From NCBI RefSeq assembly GCF_030409685.1, contig NZ_JAUFQJ010000024.1:186001-250000 (forward strand): a DNA stretch of 64,000 nt. The letters run 5' to 3'. Source of the DNA: Ferruginibacter paludis. Its GTDB lineage: Bacteria > Bacteroidota > Bacteroidia > Chitinophagales > Chitinophagaceae. The notes beneath the pieces were generated by a model. The model did not search any database and had not been told where the DNA came from. It worked only from the letters and a program-made list of their open reading frames with translations. How positions within the stretch are numbered: position 1 is the first letter of the stretch; the number at the start of each line of letters is the position of its first letter. Shown piece after piece: positions 17,962-27,038 of this stretch. Position numbers and translations under genes: made by a program.

Positions 17962-18852
17962 ATGAAGTACGTTATCACCGGCGGCGCAGGCCATATCGCT
18001 GCAGCACTCACAGAAAAATTATTGAAAGCAGGTCACAGTGTGACAGTAATTGGCCGCACTGCCGGCAATTTGCAAGGTTTAGTTAGCCAGGGAGCCACAG
18101 CAGCTGTGGGTTCGCTGGAAGATGCGGGCTTTGTAACAGCCACATTCGCTGGCGCAGATGCAGTCTACACGATGATACCGCCCAATTTTGCAACCGACAA
18201 TTTCAGGCAATATCAAAAAAAAGTGGCCAGTAATTATATTGCTGCCATTAAAGCCAACAACATTCAACACGTGGTGGTACTCAGCAGCATTGGTGCACAT
18301 ATGGGTATAGGTGCAGGCCCGGTGGACGGGTTGGCAGAATATGAAGGATTATTGCATCGGCTCACGGATGTAAATATTAAAGTATTGCGTCCATCATACT
18401 TTATGTATAATTTATTCAACATGATTCCGCTCATCAAAAACATGCAGATTATGGGCGCCAACTTTGGTGGCAGTGGAGAAAAACTGGTACTGGTGCATAC
18501 CAATGATATTGCAGCAGCAGCGGCCGAAGAATTACTGGCGTTAGATTTTACCGGGAATACGATACGGTATGTTGCAGGCGATGAAAGAACGGGGGCCGAC
18601 ATAGCTGCTGTATTAAGCAATGCCATCAATAAACCCGGTATTCCATGGGTGGAATTTACGGACGAACAGTCGTTACAGGGTATGAAACAGGCCGGCCTTG
18701 GTAAAGAATTTGCAGCAAGCTATACCACTATGGGCAAAGCATTGAGAGAAGGAAAAATGCAGGAAGATTACTGGAAGAATCACCCGGCATTGAGTAGCAC
18801 CAAGCTGGAAGATTTTGCAAAAGAGTTTGCTGCGGCTTACGCACAACAGTAA
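17962..18852 (+). CDS. NmrA-like NAD(P)-binding protein
   Basis: A 296-residue atypical short-chain dehydrogenase. The N-terminal Rossmann motif is TGGAGHIAAALTEKLL (about 6-21), followed by VVVLSSIGAHMG in the place of the second SDR motif. The catalytic Tyr-Lys pair of classical SDRs is not evident, which is normal for NmrA/quinone-oxidoreductase-2-like proteins. An operator for the adjacent MarR regulator lies 20 bases upstream. Role: probably quinone or electrophile handling, by inference from the family and regulation. Confidence 0.8.
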   Translation: MKYVITGGAGHIAAALTEKLLKAGHSVTVIGRTAGNLQGLVSQGATAAVGSLEDAGFVTATFAGADAVYTMIPPNFATDNFRQYQKKVASNYIAAIKANNIQHVVVLSSIGAHMGIGAGPVDGLAEYEGLLHRLTDVNIKVLRPSYFMYNLFNMIPLIKNMQIMGANFGGSGEKLVLVHTNDIAAAAAEELLALDFTGNTIRYVAGDERTGADIAAVLSNAINKPGIPWVEFTDEQSLQGMKQAGLGKEFAASYTTMGKALREGKMQEDYWKNHPALSSTKLEDFAKEFAAAYAQQ

Positions 18853-18931
18853 TTTTTACAATGCATTTTTTGAACTATTAACTGGTATCAAATTGGCGGT
18901 GAAGCTAACATCTCATCATTAAAAAATTTTT

Positions 18932-19579
18932 ATGAAAGCAGGTATAATAGGAAGCGGCATTGTTGGCAGGGTGCTGGCTTCAGCACTTTTAAAAGAAGGA
19001 AACGAGGTAATCCTCGGCACGAGGAACCCGGCAAAAGAAGAAGTTGTAAAATGGAAATCAGAAAATACGGGCGGTAACGCCGGTACCTTTGAAGAAGCAG
19101 CGGATTTTGGCGAACTGATTATTTTAGCGACCAGGGGAGCCATTGCCGCAGATGCCGTACGGCTGGCTGGTCCTGCTAATTTCAAAGGCAAAACAGTCAT
19201 TGATACTACCAACCCCATTGCGGAAACTCCTCCGGTGAATGGCGTATTGCAGTACTTTACATCTCCCAACCAATCCCTGATGGAATCATTGCAGGAGTTA
19301 CTTCCCGAAGCTCATTTAGTAAAGGCATTTAACAGTGTTGGCGCTAACAAAATGTATAAGCCCGATTATAAAGGAATTGTGCCTACCATGTTCATTTGCG
19401 GAAACAACGAAGCGGCAAAAAAAATGGTCACTTCCATCTTGACAACATTTGGCTGGGAAACGGAAGACCTTGGAAAAATTGAAGCTGCCAGGGCAATTGA
19501 ACCGCTTGCCATGCTTTGGTGCATTCCGGGCATGCTGAACAACCAATGGACACACGCTTTTAAATTATTGAAGCAATAA
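18932..19579 (+). CDS. NAD(P)-binding F420-dependent-oxidoreductase-like protein
   Basis: A 215-residue Rossmann protein of the type named NADPH-dependent F420 reductase. The nucleotide-binding motif is GIIGSGIVGRVLASALL near the N-terminus; LGTRNP follows strand two as in NADP-binding members. F420 itself is not known from Bacteroidota, so the true acceptor is unknown. It starts 79 bases after the NmrA-like gene and may share its MarR control. A strong terminator follows. Confidence 0.75.
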   Translation: MKAGIIGSGIVGRVLASALLKEGNEVILGTRNPAKEEVVKWKSENTGGNAGTFEEAADFGELIILATRGAIAADAVRLAGPANFKGKTVIDTTNPIAETPPVNGVLQYFTSPNQSLMESLQELLPEAHLVKAFNSVGANKMYKPDYKGIVPTMFICGNNEAAKKMVTSILTTFGWETEDLGKIEAARAIEPLAMLWCIPGMLNNQWTHAFKLLKQ

Positions 19580-19591
19580 CTTCCTGAAAAT

Positions 19592-19628
19592 AAAAATCCC
19601 TCCGCCTTAATATGCGGAGGGATTTTTT
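19592..19628 (+). terminator. Intrinsic terminator
   Basis: AAAAATCCCTCCGC (19592-19605) pairs perfectly with GCGGAGGGATTTTT (19614-19627), and a T-run closes it. The A/T ends also allow action on the convergent OmpA-family gene. Confidence 0.92.
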
Positions 19629-19637
19629 ATATAAAAA

Positions 19638-20912
19638 CTATTTCGATTTTACATTGATCGCTACCCTCCGGTTCATGGCTTTACCTTCGGTTGTAGCATT
19701 ATCGCCGATTGGAAATTGCGGACCGTAGCCTTTAGCCCCTGCGATTGATTTTGCTCCTGCACCCAATTTTTTCAATTCAGCAACCACTGCGTCTGCACGT
19801 TTTTGTGAAAGGCCTGTATTGAAAGCAGAGTCGCCCACGTTATCAGTATAACCGCCCAGTTTAAAACTGGCCGTCGGAAAAGCTTTGCTGATGGCCACTA
19901 TATTTGTTAATTGGTTGGAACTTGCCGAATCAATTTTAGCACCACCGGTTACAAAGCGCACATTGGTAAATTCAAACCAGTTGCCTTTTACCGTATCAAT
20001 CTTTGCAGAAGCATCCGATAAAAATTTGTATAACCTGTTTTCGGTAGAATTTTCTCCGACGGTTAAAGAACCGGCACCGTTGGGTAAATTAATGGTAATC
20101 ATTTTTCCAAGGTCGTACACATAATTTCCGCTTGTATCAACCTTGCCTGTAACGGCAGGTTCCGTAACTGCTAAAGGTTTCTCTTTAACAGTTGAATCGG
20201 CTGTGGTTGCGACTGTCTCAGTTTCAGATTTGCTGGTGTTACCTCCAAATAAATACCAGGCTGCTGCGGCCAGCAATACCAGTAATAATAGGGGCAGTAA
20301 CCATTTAATGCCGGTACCCGCAGGCTCTGCTGCTTCTTCTGTATAATGGCTGGCGGCAGTGGTAATATGATGACTTGCAGATGTCGTTGCACCGGTGATG
20401 GCACTTAAATTTAAACCTGCCGGGATAGCATTATTTATATTTTCTTTTTGGCTGCTTAGCAAATTACTTAAACCGATGGCATTCAGCTGATTGCTGTTGA
20501 CGTGTTTTCCTAAAAACCCCACTATGATAGGCGCAACAATACTAATTAAAGAACTGGCCGATGCCGGCCGTAAGCCAGAAAAGCCAGACAATAATCCGGT
20601 AAGTCCGTTTGCTTTATCGCCAAAAATATCGATTAATAACGCCGCTCCTTTATTTAGGAGGCTGGTATTATCGTTTCCAAAAAATCCGGCAGGTTCTGGT
20701 TGAGTCTGGCTTTGTTCGTTCACCATGCGGAATACTGCATCTGCCCCTGCAACAGTGGAAGATTGCTCTGCCAAGCCGCCTAATACCGCCGGCACAATGC
20801 CCGTTAAGGCTTTGCGCACACCTGTTTCGCTTTCGCCTAAAAAAGAGCCTGCCTTATCTGCCAATTCGGTGGAGATGAGCTTGTTTGCTGCTTCAACTAA
20901 ATTGAATGACAT
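19638..20912 (-). CDS. DUF937-transmembrane-OmpA fusion protein
   Basis: A 424-residue protein with three parts. Residues 1-160 are a DUF937-like, glycine- and leucine-rich helical domain with no signal peptide. A single membrane segment lies near residues 203-220 (IKWLLPLLLLVLLAAAAWYL). A C-terminal OmpA-like peptidoglycan-binding domain covers about 315-424, with FKLGGYTDNVGDSAFNTGLSQ-type core and the final NRRVAINV. The topology implies a cytoplasmic DUF937 part and a periplasmic OmpA part tying the inner membrane to the cell wall. Function is unknown. Confidence 0.85.
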   Translation of the reverse strand: MSFNLVEAANKLISTELADKAGSFLGESETGVRKALTGIVPAVLGGLAEQSSTVAGADAVFRMVNEQSQTQPEPAGFFGNDNTSLLNKGAALLIDIFGDKANGLTGLLSGFSGLRPASASSLISIVAPIIVGFLGKHVNSNQLNAIGLSNLLSSQKENINNAIPAGLNLSAITGATTSASHHITTAASHYTEEAAEPAGTGIKWLLPLLLLVLLAAAAWYLFGGNTSKSETETVATTADSTVKEKPLAVTEPAVTGKVDTSGNYVYDLGKMITINLPNGAGSLTVGENSTENRLYKFLSDASAKIDTVKGNWFEFTNVRFVTGGAKIDSASSNQLTNIVAISKAFPTASFKLGGYTDNVGDSAFNTGLSQKRADAVVAELKKLGAGAKSIAGAKGYGPQFPIGDNATTEGKAMNRRVAINVKSK

Positions 20913-20940
20913 AGTGTATGTTTTTATTTAAAAGATTAAT

Positions 20941-20989
20941 TGTTGATTACAAGGTTATAAACTTTTTTACAAAAAGCAAGTAATCAACA
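20941..20989. promoter_or_regulatory. Inverted repeat upstream of the DUF937-OmpA gene
   Basis: TGTTGATTAC (20941-20950) and GTAATCAACA (20980-20989) are exact 10-bp inverted copies, 29 bases apart, about 30 bases before the minus-strand start. It could be a paired protein-binding site; no regulator is assigned. Confidence 0.4.
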
Positions 20990-21008
20990 TAATTTATTAA
21001 TATTGGCT

Positions 21009-21085
21009 GTTGTAACCTCTTACAACGGCATATTACCATTAATAAAATCGCCGGGAGGGCCGCAGGAATGTAATTTGTAAATTTG
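21009..21085 (+). promoter_or_regulatory. Promoter and palindrome before the LytS-type kinase gene
   Basis: TAAATTTG at 21078-21085 matches the Bacteroidota -7 box and is only eight bases from the ATG at 21093, implying a very short or absent leader. GTTGTAA-CCTC-TTACAAC (21009-21026) is a 7-bp-arm palindrome further upstream. Confidence 0.45.
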
Positions 21086-21092
21086 TATTCTC

Positions 21093-22154
21093 ATGTTAAA
21101 AAAGATATCAAAATATTGGGTTTGTCAACTTGCAGGCTGGGGCGCAAGCATGGCCATATCTACTTTCTTTTATTTAACCTTGTCGGTACGAAAAGTAGAT
21201 AATTTTGTATTGTTGATATTAATCAGCGTATTGCTGGGCATTTTAATTACCCACCTGATGCGTATGGTGATACGGGAATATAAAGTATTGGAAAAACCCA
21301 TTCAAACGCAGATTATTGCTTTTATTACTTTAACCATTGTATTTTCTGTTGTTTATGCCTGCGCTGATGTTGCGATAGAAAATATTTTTAATTTAAGAGA
21401 TACCGGTGGCCCTAAAATATCACTTGCCAATGAAGTAGCCCGCACAGTGATCAATAACTTTTTTATACTTTTAATTTGGAACCTCATCTACTACACTTAT
21501 CATTATGTTGAGCGTAACAGGCGGCAGGAAGTGGATACCTTAAAATTACAATCGGTTGTAAAAGAGCTGGAACTTAAAACCATTAAATCGCATATCAATC
21601 CCCATTTTATTTTTAATGCCTTAAATAGTATCAGGGCGCTGGTAGATGAAAATCCAACCCGTGCAAGAACTGCCATTACAGAGCTCAGTAATATTTTACG
21701 CAGCAGTATGCAGGCAGAAAAACTGGAGACCGTGCCGCTGGAAAGGGAATTAAACATTGTAAAAGATTACCTGGCGCTGGAAAAAATGCGTTTCGAAGAA
21801 AGATTAATAGTGGAAATGGATATTGATGAAGACACTTTGGGGCAGCCTGTACCGCCCATGATGTTGCAGACGCTGGTGGAAAATGCCATCAAACACGGCA
21901 TCAGCAAAAGAATTAACGGGGGTACAATCAGGGTCATTTCTGATTTTGTAAATGATCATCATGAGCTGGTTGTGCAAAACTCAGGGCAGCTGAACGGCTA
22001 TGTAAATGATGACGGATTTGGTGTTAAAAGCACTCAATACCGGCTGAATTTATTATACCAGGGCAAGGCAACTTTTGAAATTAAAAACACTGAGTCTGAT
22101 ATGGTGGAATCGAGGATCACCATGCCTGTATCATTTGTAAATGTAAACCAGTAA
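21093..22154 (+). CDS. LytS/YehU-type sensor histidine kinase
   Basis: A 353-residue membrane kinase of the His_kinase (PF06580) type. Four membrane segments fill residues 1-150. A coiled linker leads to the phospho-acceptor motif KSHINPHFIFNALN (histidine near residue 168) and an ATPase domain with the N-box MMLQTLVENAIKHG. There is no separate periplasmic sensor domain, so the signal is probably sensed within the membrane. The partner regulator starts 13 bases downstream. Confidence 0.93.
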   Translation: MLKKISKYWVCQLAGWGASMAISTFFYLTLSVRKVDNFVLLILISVLLGILITHLMRMVIREYKVLEKPIQTQIIAFITLTIVFSVVYACADVAIENIFNLRDTGGPKISLANEVARTVINNFFILLIWNLIYYTYHYVERNRRQEVDTLKLQSVVKELELKTIKSHINPHFIFNALNSIRALVDENPTRARTAITELSNILRSSMQAEKLETVPLERELNIVKDYLALEKMRFEERLIVEMDIDEDTLGQPVPPMMLQTLVENAIKHGISKRINGGTIRVISDFVNDHHELVVQNSGQLNGYVNDDGFGVKSTQYRLNLLYQGKATFEIKNTESDMVESRITMPVSFVNVNQ

Positions 22155-22167
22155 ACAAATTGTAAAT

Positions 22168-22896
22168 ATGCACAGAGCTATTATAATAGACGACGAACGT
22201 TTAGCAAGAAATGAACTGAAAAAATTATTGCTTGAATTTCCGGATGTGGAAGTAATTGATGAAGCTGCCAACGCAGCCGAAGGCATTGAAAAAATTGATT
22301 CGCTTAGCCCGGACTTGATTTTTCTGGACATACAAATGCCCGGTAAAACAGGCTTTGATATGCTGACGGAACTCGACAAGGCGCCGCATGTAATTTTTAC
22401 AACTGCCTATGACGAATATGCACTGAAGGCATTTGAAGTGAATGCGCTGGATTATTTAATGAAACCCATTGAGCCAAAAAGATTGGCCGATGCCATCCAG
22501 AAATTACAACAGGCGGAAGAAAAAGAACTGGCCGCCAACCAGGCCTTTAACCGCGGCATGCTCACTGAAAATGACCAGGTTTTTGTAAAAGACGGGGAAC
22601 GTTGCTGGTTCGTAAAACTATCTGAAGTAAGGCTGTTTGAAAGTGTGGGCAATTATGCGAAAGTCTTTTTTGCAGGGAACAAACCGCTGATTTTAAAATC
22701 GCTGAATGCATTGGAAGAGCGGCTGGATGAAAAAGTATTTTTCAGGGCCAACCGCAAGCACATTGTAAACATGCGGATGATAGAAAAAATTGAACCCTAT
22801 TTTAACGGTGGCTTATTGCTGGAACTAAGGGGTGGTGAAAAAGTGGAAGTAAGCAGACGACAGGCCGTTAAATTTAAAGAGATGATGAGTTTATAA
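22168..22896 (+). CDS. LytTR-family response regulator
   Basis: A 242-residue regulator. The receiver domain has the acidic pair DDE (8-10), phospho-acceptor D54 in FLDIQMP and K99 in YLMKP. The C-terminal LytTR DNA-binding domain (about 140-242) shows FVKDGERCWFVKLSEVRLFES and the closing FFRANRKHIVNMRMIEKIEP. It forms one operon with the kinase directly upstream. LytTR proteins bind paired direct repeats; the target is not obvious here. Confidence 0.93.
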   Translation: MHRAIIIDDERLARNELKKLLLEFPDVEVIDEAANAAEGIEKIDSLSPDLIFLDIQMPGKTGFDMLTELDKAPHVIFTTAYDEYALKAFEVNALDYLMKPIEPKRLADAIQKLQQAEEKELAANQAFNRGMLTENDQVFVKDGERCWFVKLSEVRLFESVGNYAKVFFAGNKPLILKSLNALEERLDEKVFFRANRKHIVNMRMIEKIEPYFNGGLLLELRGGEKVEVSRRQAVKFKEMMSL

Positions 22897-22912
22897 TAAC
22901 CGGGCGGAGATT

Positions 22913-23671
22913 TTATAGCACGCCCACACCTGCACTATGTACGGCAGCTGCCATTTCTTTGATAAGGGATGCATCTTTTTCGATGGCGTTGCCGACAACA
23001 ATTACGTCAGCACCAGCTTTGCAGTTTAAATACACTTTTTCAGGATCGGTAATGCCGCCTCCAATAATCAAAGGCACTTCAATGGATTGTGCCACTTTTT
23101 CAATCATGCTTTCGCTTATGGGGCGCATGGCGCCACTGCCGGCATCCATATAAATTAATTTCATTCCCAGCATTTCTCCGGCCATGGCAGTACACATGGC
23201 GATTTCGTTTTTATCAGCAGGCAATGGGCTGGCATTGGAAATATAAGACACGGTTGTTGGAGCGCCACCATCTACTACCATATACCCGGTAGACATGATT
23301 TCGAGCCCGCTCTTTTTTACATTAGGCGCTGATACAACATGCTGGCCAATCAGCAATTCAGGATTGCGGCCACTGATTAAAGAAAGGTATAATAAAGCAT
23401 CTGCAAAGCGGCTAACCTGTGCCGTACTGCCAGGAAATAATACGGTAGGAATAGAACAACTTTTTTTAATGAGCTGAAGACATTCATCCAGGTAATTGGA
23501 AATCACCAAACTGCCACCTACCAAAAAATAATCCACCTTTGCATTAACAGCCAACGCAATTAAATGCTCCAAATTCTGATCATTGACTTTATCAGGGTCA
23601 ATTAAAACAGCAAATGATTTTTTGCCAAGCCGCTTGCGTTCCGTCAGTGAATGATATATACCTTTTAGCAT
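22913..23671 (-). CDS. Geranylgeranylglyceryl phosphate synthase family protein
   Basis: A 252-residue TIM-barrel of the GGGP/heptaprenylglyceryl phosphate synthase family (PcrB), which joins a polyprenyl diphosphate to glycerol-1-phosphate. Visible marks are FAVLIDPDKV near the N-terminus, YFLVGGSL, the phosphate-binding VPLIIGGGITDPE and ADVIVVGNAI near the C-terminus. Homologues occur across Bacteroidota, where the lipid product and prenyl length are only partly defined. ATG at 23671 is chosen; upstream readthrough lacks the family's conserved start and collides with the divergent arfB promoter. Confidence 0.9.
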   Translation of the reverse strand: MLKGIYHSLTERKRLGKKSFAVLIDPDKVNDQNLEHLIALAVNAKVDYFLVGGSLVISNYLDECLQLIKKSCSIPTVLFPGSTAQVSRFADALLYLSLISGRNPELLIGQHVVSAPNVKKSGLEIMSTGYMVVDGGAPTTVSYISNASPLPADKNEIAMCTAMAGEMLGMKLIYMDAGSGAMRPISESMIEKVAQSIEVPLIIGGGITDPEKVYLNCKAGADVIVVGNAIEKDASLIKEMAAAVHSAGVGVL

Positions 23672-23797
23672 CAACTCTTTATTCGTTACCCTGCAAATGT
23701 AAAAATTTTTAGCCTTACTAAAATTCTTATTAAGATAAAGATCGCGAAATGAATCTTTTAACATACCACCTTTTGTATAAATGGGGTAAATTTGAAA

Positions 23798-24190
23798 ATG
23801 GATATTACCGCAGAAATAAAATTTAAAACAGCCCGCAGCGGCGGCAAGGGCGGCCAGAATGTAAACAAGGTAGAAACGATGGTGGAAGGCTACTGGAACA
23901 TTGCAGCTTCTGCCCTGCTCAGCGAAGGTCAAAAACAGCTGGTGATATCCAAATTAATCAACAGGATAAATGCAGACGGCAACCTGCTGGTTAAAAGCCA
24001 GGAAGAACGCAGCCAGCTTGGCAATAAACAACTCGTGATTGAAAAAATGAATGCCCTTGTTACCAAAGCACTCATCATCCCCAAAAAAAGAAAACCTACC
24101 AAACCAAATAAAGCTGCCAAAGAAAAAAGGATCAACACCAAAAAGAAATCGGGCGAAATAAAACAAACCCGGATGAAAGTTAAATTGTAA
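23798..24190 (+). CDS. arfB: Peptidyl-tRNA hydrolase ArfB (ribosome rescue)
   Basis: A 130-residue stand-alone release-factor domain. The catalytic GGQ sits in SGGKGGQNVNKVET near residue 20, and the lysine-rich tail (about 95-130) is the part that enters the empty mRNA channel of stalled ribosomes. It frees peptides on non-stop ribosomes. TAAATTTG at 23787-23794, an exact -7 box, ends only three bases before the ATG at 23798, so the mRNA may be leaderless. The next gene begins immediately at 24191. Confidence 0.93.
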   Translation: MDITAEIKFKTARSGGKGGQNVNKVETMVEGYWNIAASALLSEGQKQLVISKLINRINADGNLLVKSQEERSQLGNKQLVIEKMNALVTKALIIPKKRKPTKPNKAAKEKRINTKKKSGEIKQTRMKVKL

Positions 24191-24943
24191 ATGATGAAGC
24201 CAGCTTTGTGTTTGTTGATTTTTTTCTGCGTGATTTTTCTTTTACCGCCGGCAACCGTAAATGCCCAGCAGCAACCCAATATTAAAATCAGTTTTATCAA
24301 TTATGCCGGTAATCAACCATTGGTGCCAGACTCACTTTATGCCAATTGCTGGAAGGAAAATTATTCTGTAAGCCGGCTAAAATATTATATCAGCAATATT
24401 GCTTTGCAAACAAGCAATCAAAAATGGAACGCTGAACAAAACAGTTATCACCTTGTCGATGAATCAGACAGCCTTTCAAAGAATTTTTCTTTTTATCTTC
24501 CTTCTGGTAATTATACAACGCTTTCTTTTTTAATTGGAGTAGACAGCCTGAAAAATGTAAGCGGCGCACAAACAGGTGCACTGGATCCATTAAACAGCAT
24601 GTTCTGGACCTGGAACAGTGGTTATATTATGTTTAAAATGGAAGGCACATCACCACAATCTGCTGCTGTGAATAATAAAATAGAATACCATATTGGTGGA
24701 TTTTCAGGTGTTGATAATGCCGTAAAAAAAATAAGGTTGCAGCTTGCGGGCATACCGGTTGCCATTAATAATAAATCCATCACAGAAATTATTATCCGTG
24801 CTAATATTGACAAACTATGGAATGCAGCCACAGTACTTAAAATAACTGAAACTCCTGTCTGCACAATACCCGGTCCACTGGCTGGCCGCATTGCGGCAAA
24901 CTATACAACTATGTTTGATGTACTAAAAATTGTTCAGCGATAA
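24191..24943 (+). CDS. MbnP-like exported protein
   Basis: A 250-residue secreted protein with a signal peptide (residues 1-26, ending VNAQ). The body resembles MbnP-family copper proteins: the early strand KISFINYAGNQPL, SVSRLKYYISNIALQ, the tryptophan-rich FWTWNSGYIMFKMEG and a late HIGGFSG. In characterised pairs an MbnH di-heme enzyme oxidises an MbnP tryptophan to kynurenine, creating a copper site. A di-heme peroxidase gene follows at once, supporting the assignment. The stop is 16 bases before the preferred start of that gene. Confidence 0.8.
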   Translation: MMKPALCLLIFFCVIFLLPPATVNAQQQPNIKISFINYAGNQPLVPDSLYANCWKENYSVSRLKYYISNIALQTSNQKWNAEQNSYHLVDESDSLSKNFSFYLPSGNYTTLSFLIGVDSLKNVSGAQTGALDPLNSMFWTWNSGYIMFKMEGTSPQSAAVNNKIEYHIGGFSGVDNAVKKIRLQLAGIPVAINNKSITEIIIRANIDKLWNAATVLKITETPVCTIPGPLAGRIAANYTTMFDVLKIVQR

Positions 24944-24959
24944 ATTAACTTGCTCACTC

Positions 24960-25994
24960 TTGAAGATAAAAATTACTATATCGCTTTTGTTGATTGTGTT
25001 GATGGCATCTGCTTTTATACCTCATCAGCCGCCACATAAACTAACTTACTTAAAACTAGTTATTCCAAAAGGCTGGCCCCAGCCGCCCACCAATATTTTT
25101 GCCACCAATCCATTAACGGAAGAAGGCTTTCAGCTGGGCCGTAAATTATTTTATGATGCCAGGCTGAGCAGGGACAGCAATTTTTCCTGTGCCGGCTGCC
25201 ACCAGCAGTTTGCGGCATTTGCTACTTACGATCACGACTTCAGCCATGGCTTTAATAATAGTTTTACCACCCGCAATGCACCGGGCCTGTTCAACATCGC
25301 CTGGCAAAAAGAATTGCATTGGGATGGTGGCGTTAATCATATAGAAGTTCAGCCATTGTCGCCATTTACGGCGGCTAATGAAATGGCCACTACCCTGCCC
25401 GAGATATTAAAAAAGCTAAAAGCAGATACAGCCTACGCAAGGCTTTTTAAAAATGCGTTTGCCGATGGTATGATCAACAGTCAGCACATGCTGAAAGCCC
25501 TGGCGCAATTTACCGGCAGCATACAATCATACAACAGCAAATACGATAAAGTAAAACGTGGAGAAGATAGTTTTACGGTGAGTGAAGCATTGGGCTATAA
25601 AACTTTTATGGCCAGCTGTAACAGCTGTCACAGGGAACCTTTGTTTACGGATAATTCTTTCCGCAATAACGGACTGCCGCTGAATAAAAAATGGATGGAT
25701 AAAGGCAGGATGACAATCACCGGCAACCTGGCCGATTCCTTAAAATTTAAAGTACCCAGCCTCCGGAATATTTCTCTTACATTCCCTTATATGCATGATG
25801 GAAGAGTGGTAAGCCTGGGCAAAGTGATTGATCACTACCGGAACAGTATTGATACTGCACAACCAACACTGGATATGTTACTTAAAAAAAGAATTGCTAT
25901 TTCCGACCAGGAAAAGGTAGACCTCATTTCTTTTTTATTGACTTTAAAAGATGATGTATTAACGCATGACCCAAGATTTAAGCAGCCCAATTAA
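24960..25994 (+). CDS. Di-heme cytochrome c peroxidase/MbnH-like enzyme
   Basis: An exported di-heme protein of about 344 residues. Two CxxCH sites are visible: CAGCH in the first third and CNSCH in the second half. The TFPYMHDGRV motif near the C-terminus is typical of the CcpA/MauG superfamily. Start codon is uncertain: TTG at 24960 gives a clean signal peptide (KIKITISLLLIVLMASA) and is preferred over TTG at 24930, which overlaps the MbnP-like gene. Given that neighbour, it may modify the MbnP-like protein rather than detoxify peroxide. Its stop overlaps the stop of the convergent gene. Confidence 0.85.
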   Translation: MKIKITISLLLIVLMASAFIPHQPPHKLTYLKLVIPKGWPQPPTNIFATNPLTEEGFQLGRKLFYDARLSRDSNFSCAGCHQQFAAFATYDHDFSHGFNNSFTTRNAPGLFNIAWQKELHWDGGVNHIEVQPLSPFTAANEMATTLPEILKKLKADTAYARLFKNAFADGMINSQHMLKALAQFTGSIQSYNSKYDKVKRGEDSFTVSEALGYKTFMASCNSCHREPLFTDNSFRNNGLPLNKKWMDKGRMTITGNLADSLKFKVPSLRNISLTFPYMHDGRVVSLGKVIDHYRNSIDTAQPTLDMLLKKRIAISDQEKVDLISFLLTLKDDVLTHDPRFKQPN

Positions 25995-26323
25995 CGGTGC
26001 GGATCGCCTTTATACCAGCGGAAAATAAACCATACAAAAGAAATAAATGCAGGCAGACCCAGCAACGATGGAATCGCTTTTACAAAGTCTGTCATCTTAA
26101 TTTTTGCATTGCTGATGTTGCGGTCTATAAATATGTTATTGAGTGCAAATCCTACTAAAGCGGTTGTCCAGCTCAATAATAAAAGAGGAAAAAGAACGCC
26201 GGCATCCACTACGCCGTGTTCACGCCAGATAAAAACCCTGTATTGAGAAGGCATAAGAAAAACCACACCCAGTAAGATGCAGGAAATTAGACTTAGCAAC
26301 AAAGAAAATTTCCAGAGTTTCAT
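25991..26323 (-). CDS. Small membrane protein, unrecognised
   Basis: A 110-residue protein with three membrane segments (about residues 5-24, 44-64 and 85-102) and a basic C-terminus. I do not recognise the family. ATG at 26323 puts the first membrane segment at the N-terminus; 12 further upstream codons would run through a terminator hairpin. It is convergent with the di-heme peroxidase gene and overlaps its stop by three bases. Confidence 0.55.
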   Translation of the reverse strand: MKLWKFSLLLSLISCILLGVVFLMPSQYRVFIWREHGVVDAGVLFPLLLLSWTTALVGFALNNIFIDRNISNAKIKMTDFVKAIPSLLGLPAFISFVWFIFRWYKGDPHR

Positions 26324-26345
26324 GGTTTTTATAGAATATCGGGCA

Positions 26346-26374
26346 TAAAAAACGTGCAACTTTTTGCTGCACGT
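26346..26374 (-). terminator. Intrinsic terminator of the coiled-coil protein gene
   Basis: On the minus strand ACGTGCA-N9-TGCACGT is followed by TTTTTT, placed just after the gene at 26400-27038. Confidence 0.85.
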
Positions 26375-26399
26375 ATATATAAACGATTTATATAAAAGA

Positions 26400-27038
26400 T
26401 TATTGCCTGCGTTTCTCTTTCAACGTCTGCAATATCTGTTGCTGCTTTTCCATTTCAGTCTTCTGGGAAGCCTGCTTTTTTATATTTTCAGCGATGTCAT
26501 TTTCGAGTTTTGATTTCTTCTTTTGCAAATCATCCGCCGTTTCTGTCAGACTGCTTAAACTTTTGGCAGCTTTCTTAACAGCATCTTCCTGGTCGATGAT
26601 TTGTTGCTCCAGATCGTAGGCAGCTACCCGTGCAGTGAGACCATTCAGGTAATTTTTTGCGCTGTCAATCAATACAGCATTGGTGGTATCTCCAATAAAT
26701 TTATCAAAGCCGCTGGAGATTAGCATGGTCACCGTGCACGCATCTTTTTCTTTCCTGCTCTTCCGGTCTGCCTTAAAGTAAAGGTCGTAACTACCTGGTC
26801 CAAGTTGTGGCAGATGCACCCCGCGGTAGGTCATGTACCCCTTGGTATCCTTTCCCTTATATCCTAACTTTTGAAAATAATCTTCAAGAGAACTGGTGAT
26901 TGTTTTTTCAGAAAAAGGAACATCCGTTTCAATACCAGGTTGTTTTGTTTTTTGATAATCGGCTGTTGCAACACGTGATTGCGCAAAGGAAGTCAGACAA
27001 ATTGCTGTAGCCATTACAGCGAAGTAAAGTTGTTTCAT
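26400..27038 (-). CDS. Exported coiled-coil protein, unrecognised
   Basis: A 212-residue exported protein. Residues 1-20 are a signal peptide (ending SFAQ). Residues about 25-130 form a soluble domain with the phrase GYMTYRGVHLPQLGPGSYDLYF. The last 80 residues are charged heptad-like helix (DLQQ..., KKKSKLENDIAENIKKQ) likely to form a coiled coil. I do not recognise a named family. ATG at 27038 is preferred because it starts the signal peptide. It has its own terminator and appears monocistronic. Confidence 0.65.
   Translation of the reverse strand: MKQLYFAVMATAICLTSFAQSRVATADYQKTKQPGIETDVPFSEKTITSSLEDYFQKLGYKGKDTKGYMTYRGVHLPQLGPGSYDLYFKADRKSRKEKDACTVTMLISSGFDKFIGDTTNAVLIDSAKNYLNGLTARVAAYDLEQQIIDQEDAVKKAAKSLSSLTETADDLQKKKSKLENDIAENIKKQASQKTEMEKQQQILQTLKEKRRQ

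Noticed and set aside
23672..23932. 87-codon upstream extension of the GGGP synthase gene
   Set aside because: It reaches into the divergent arfB gene, and the family's usual length starts at 23671.
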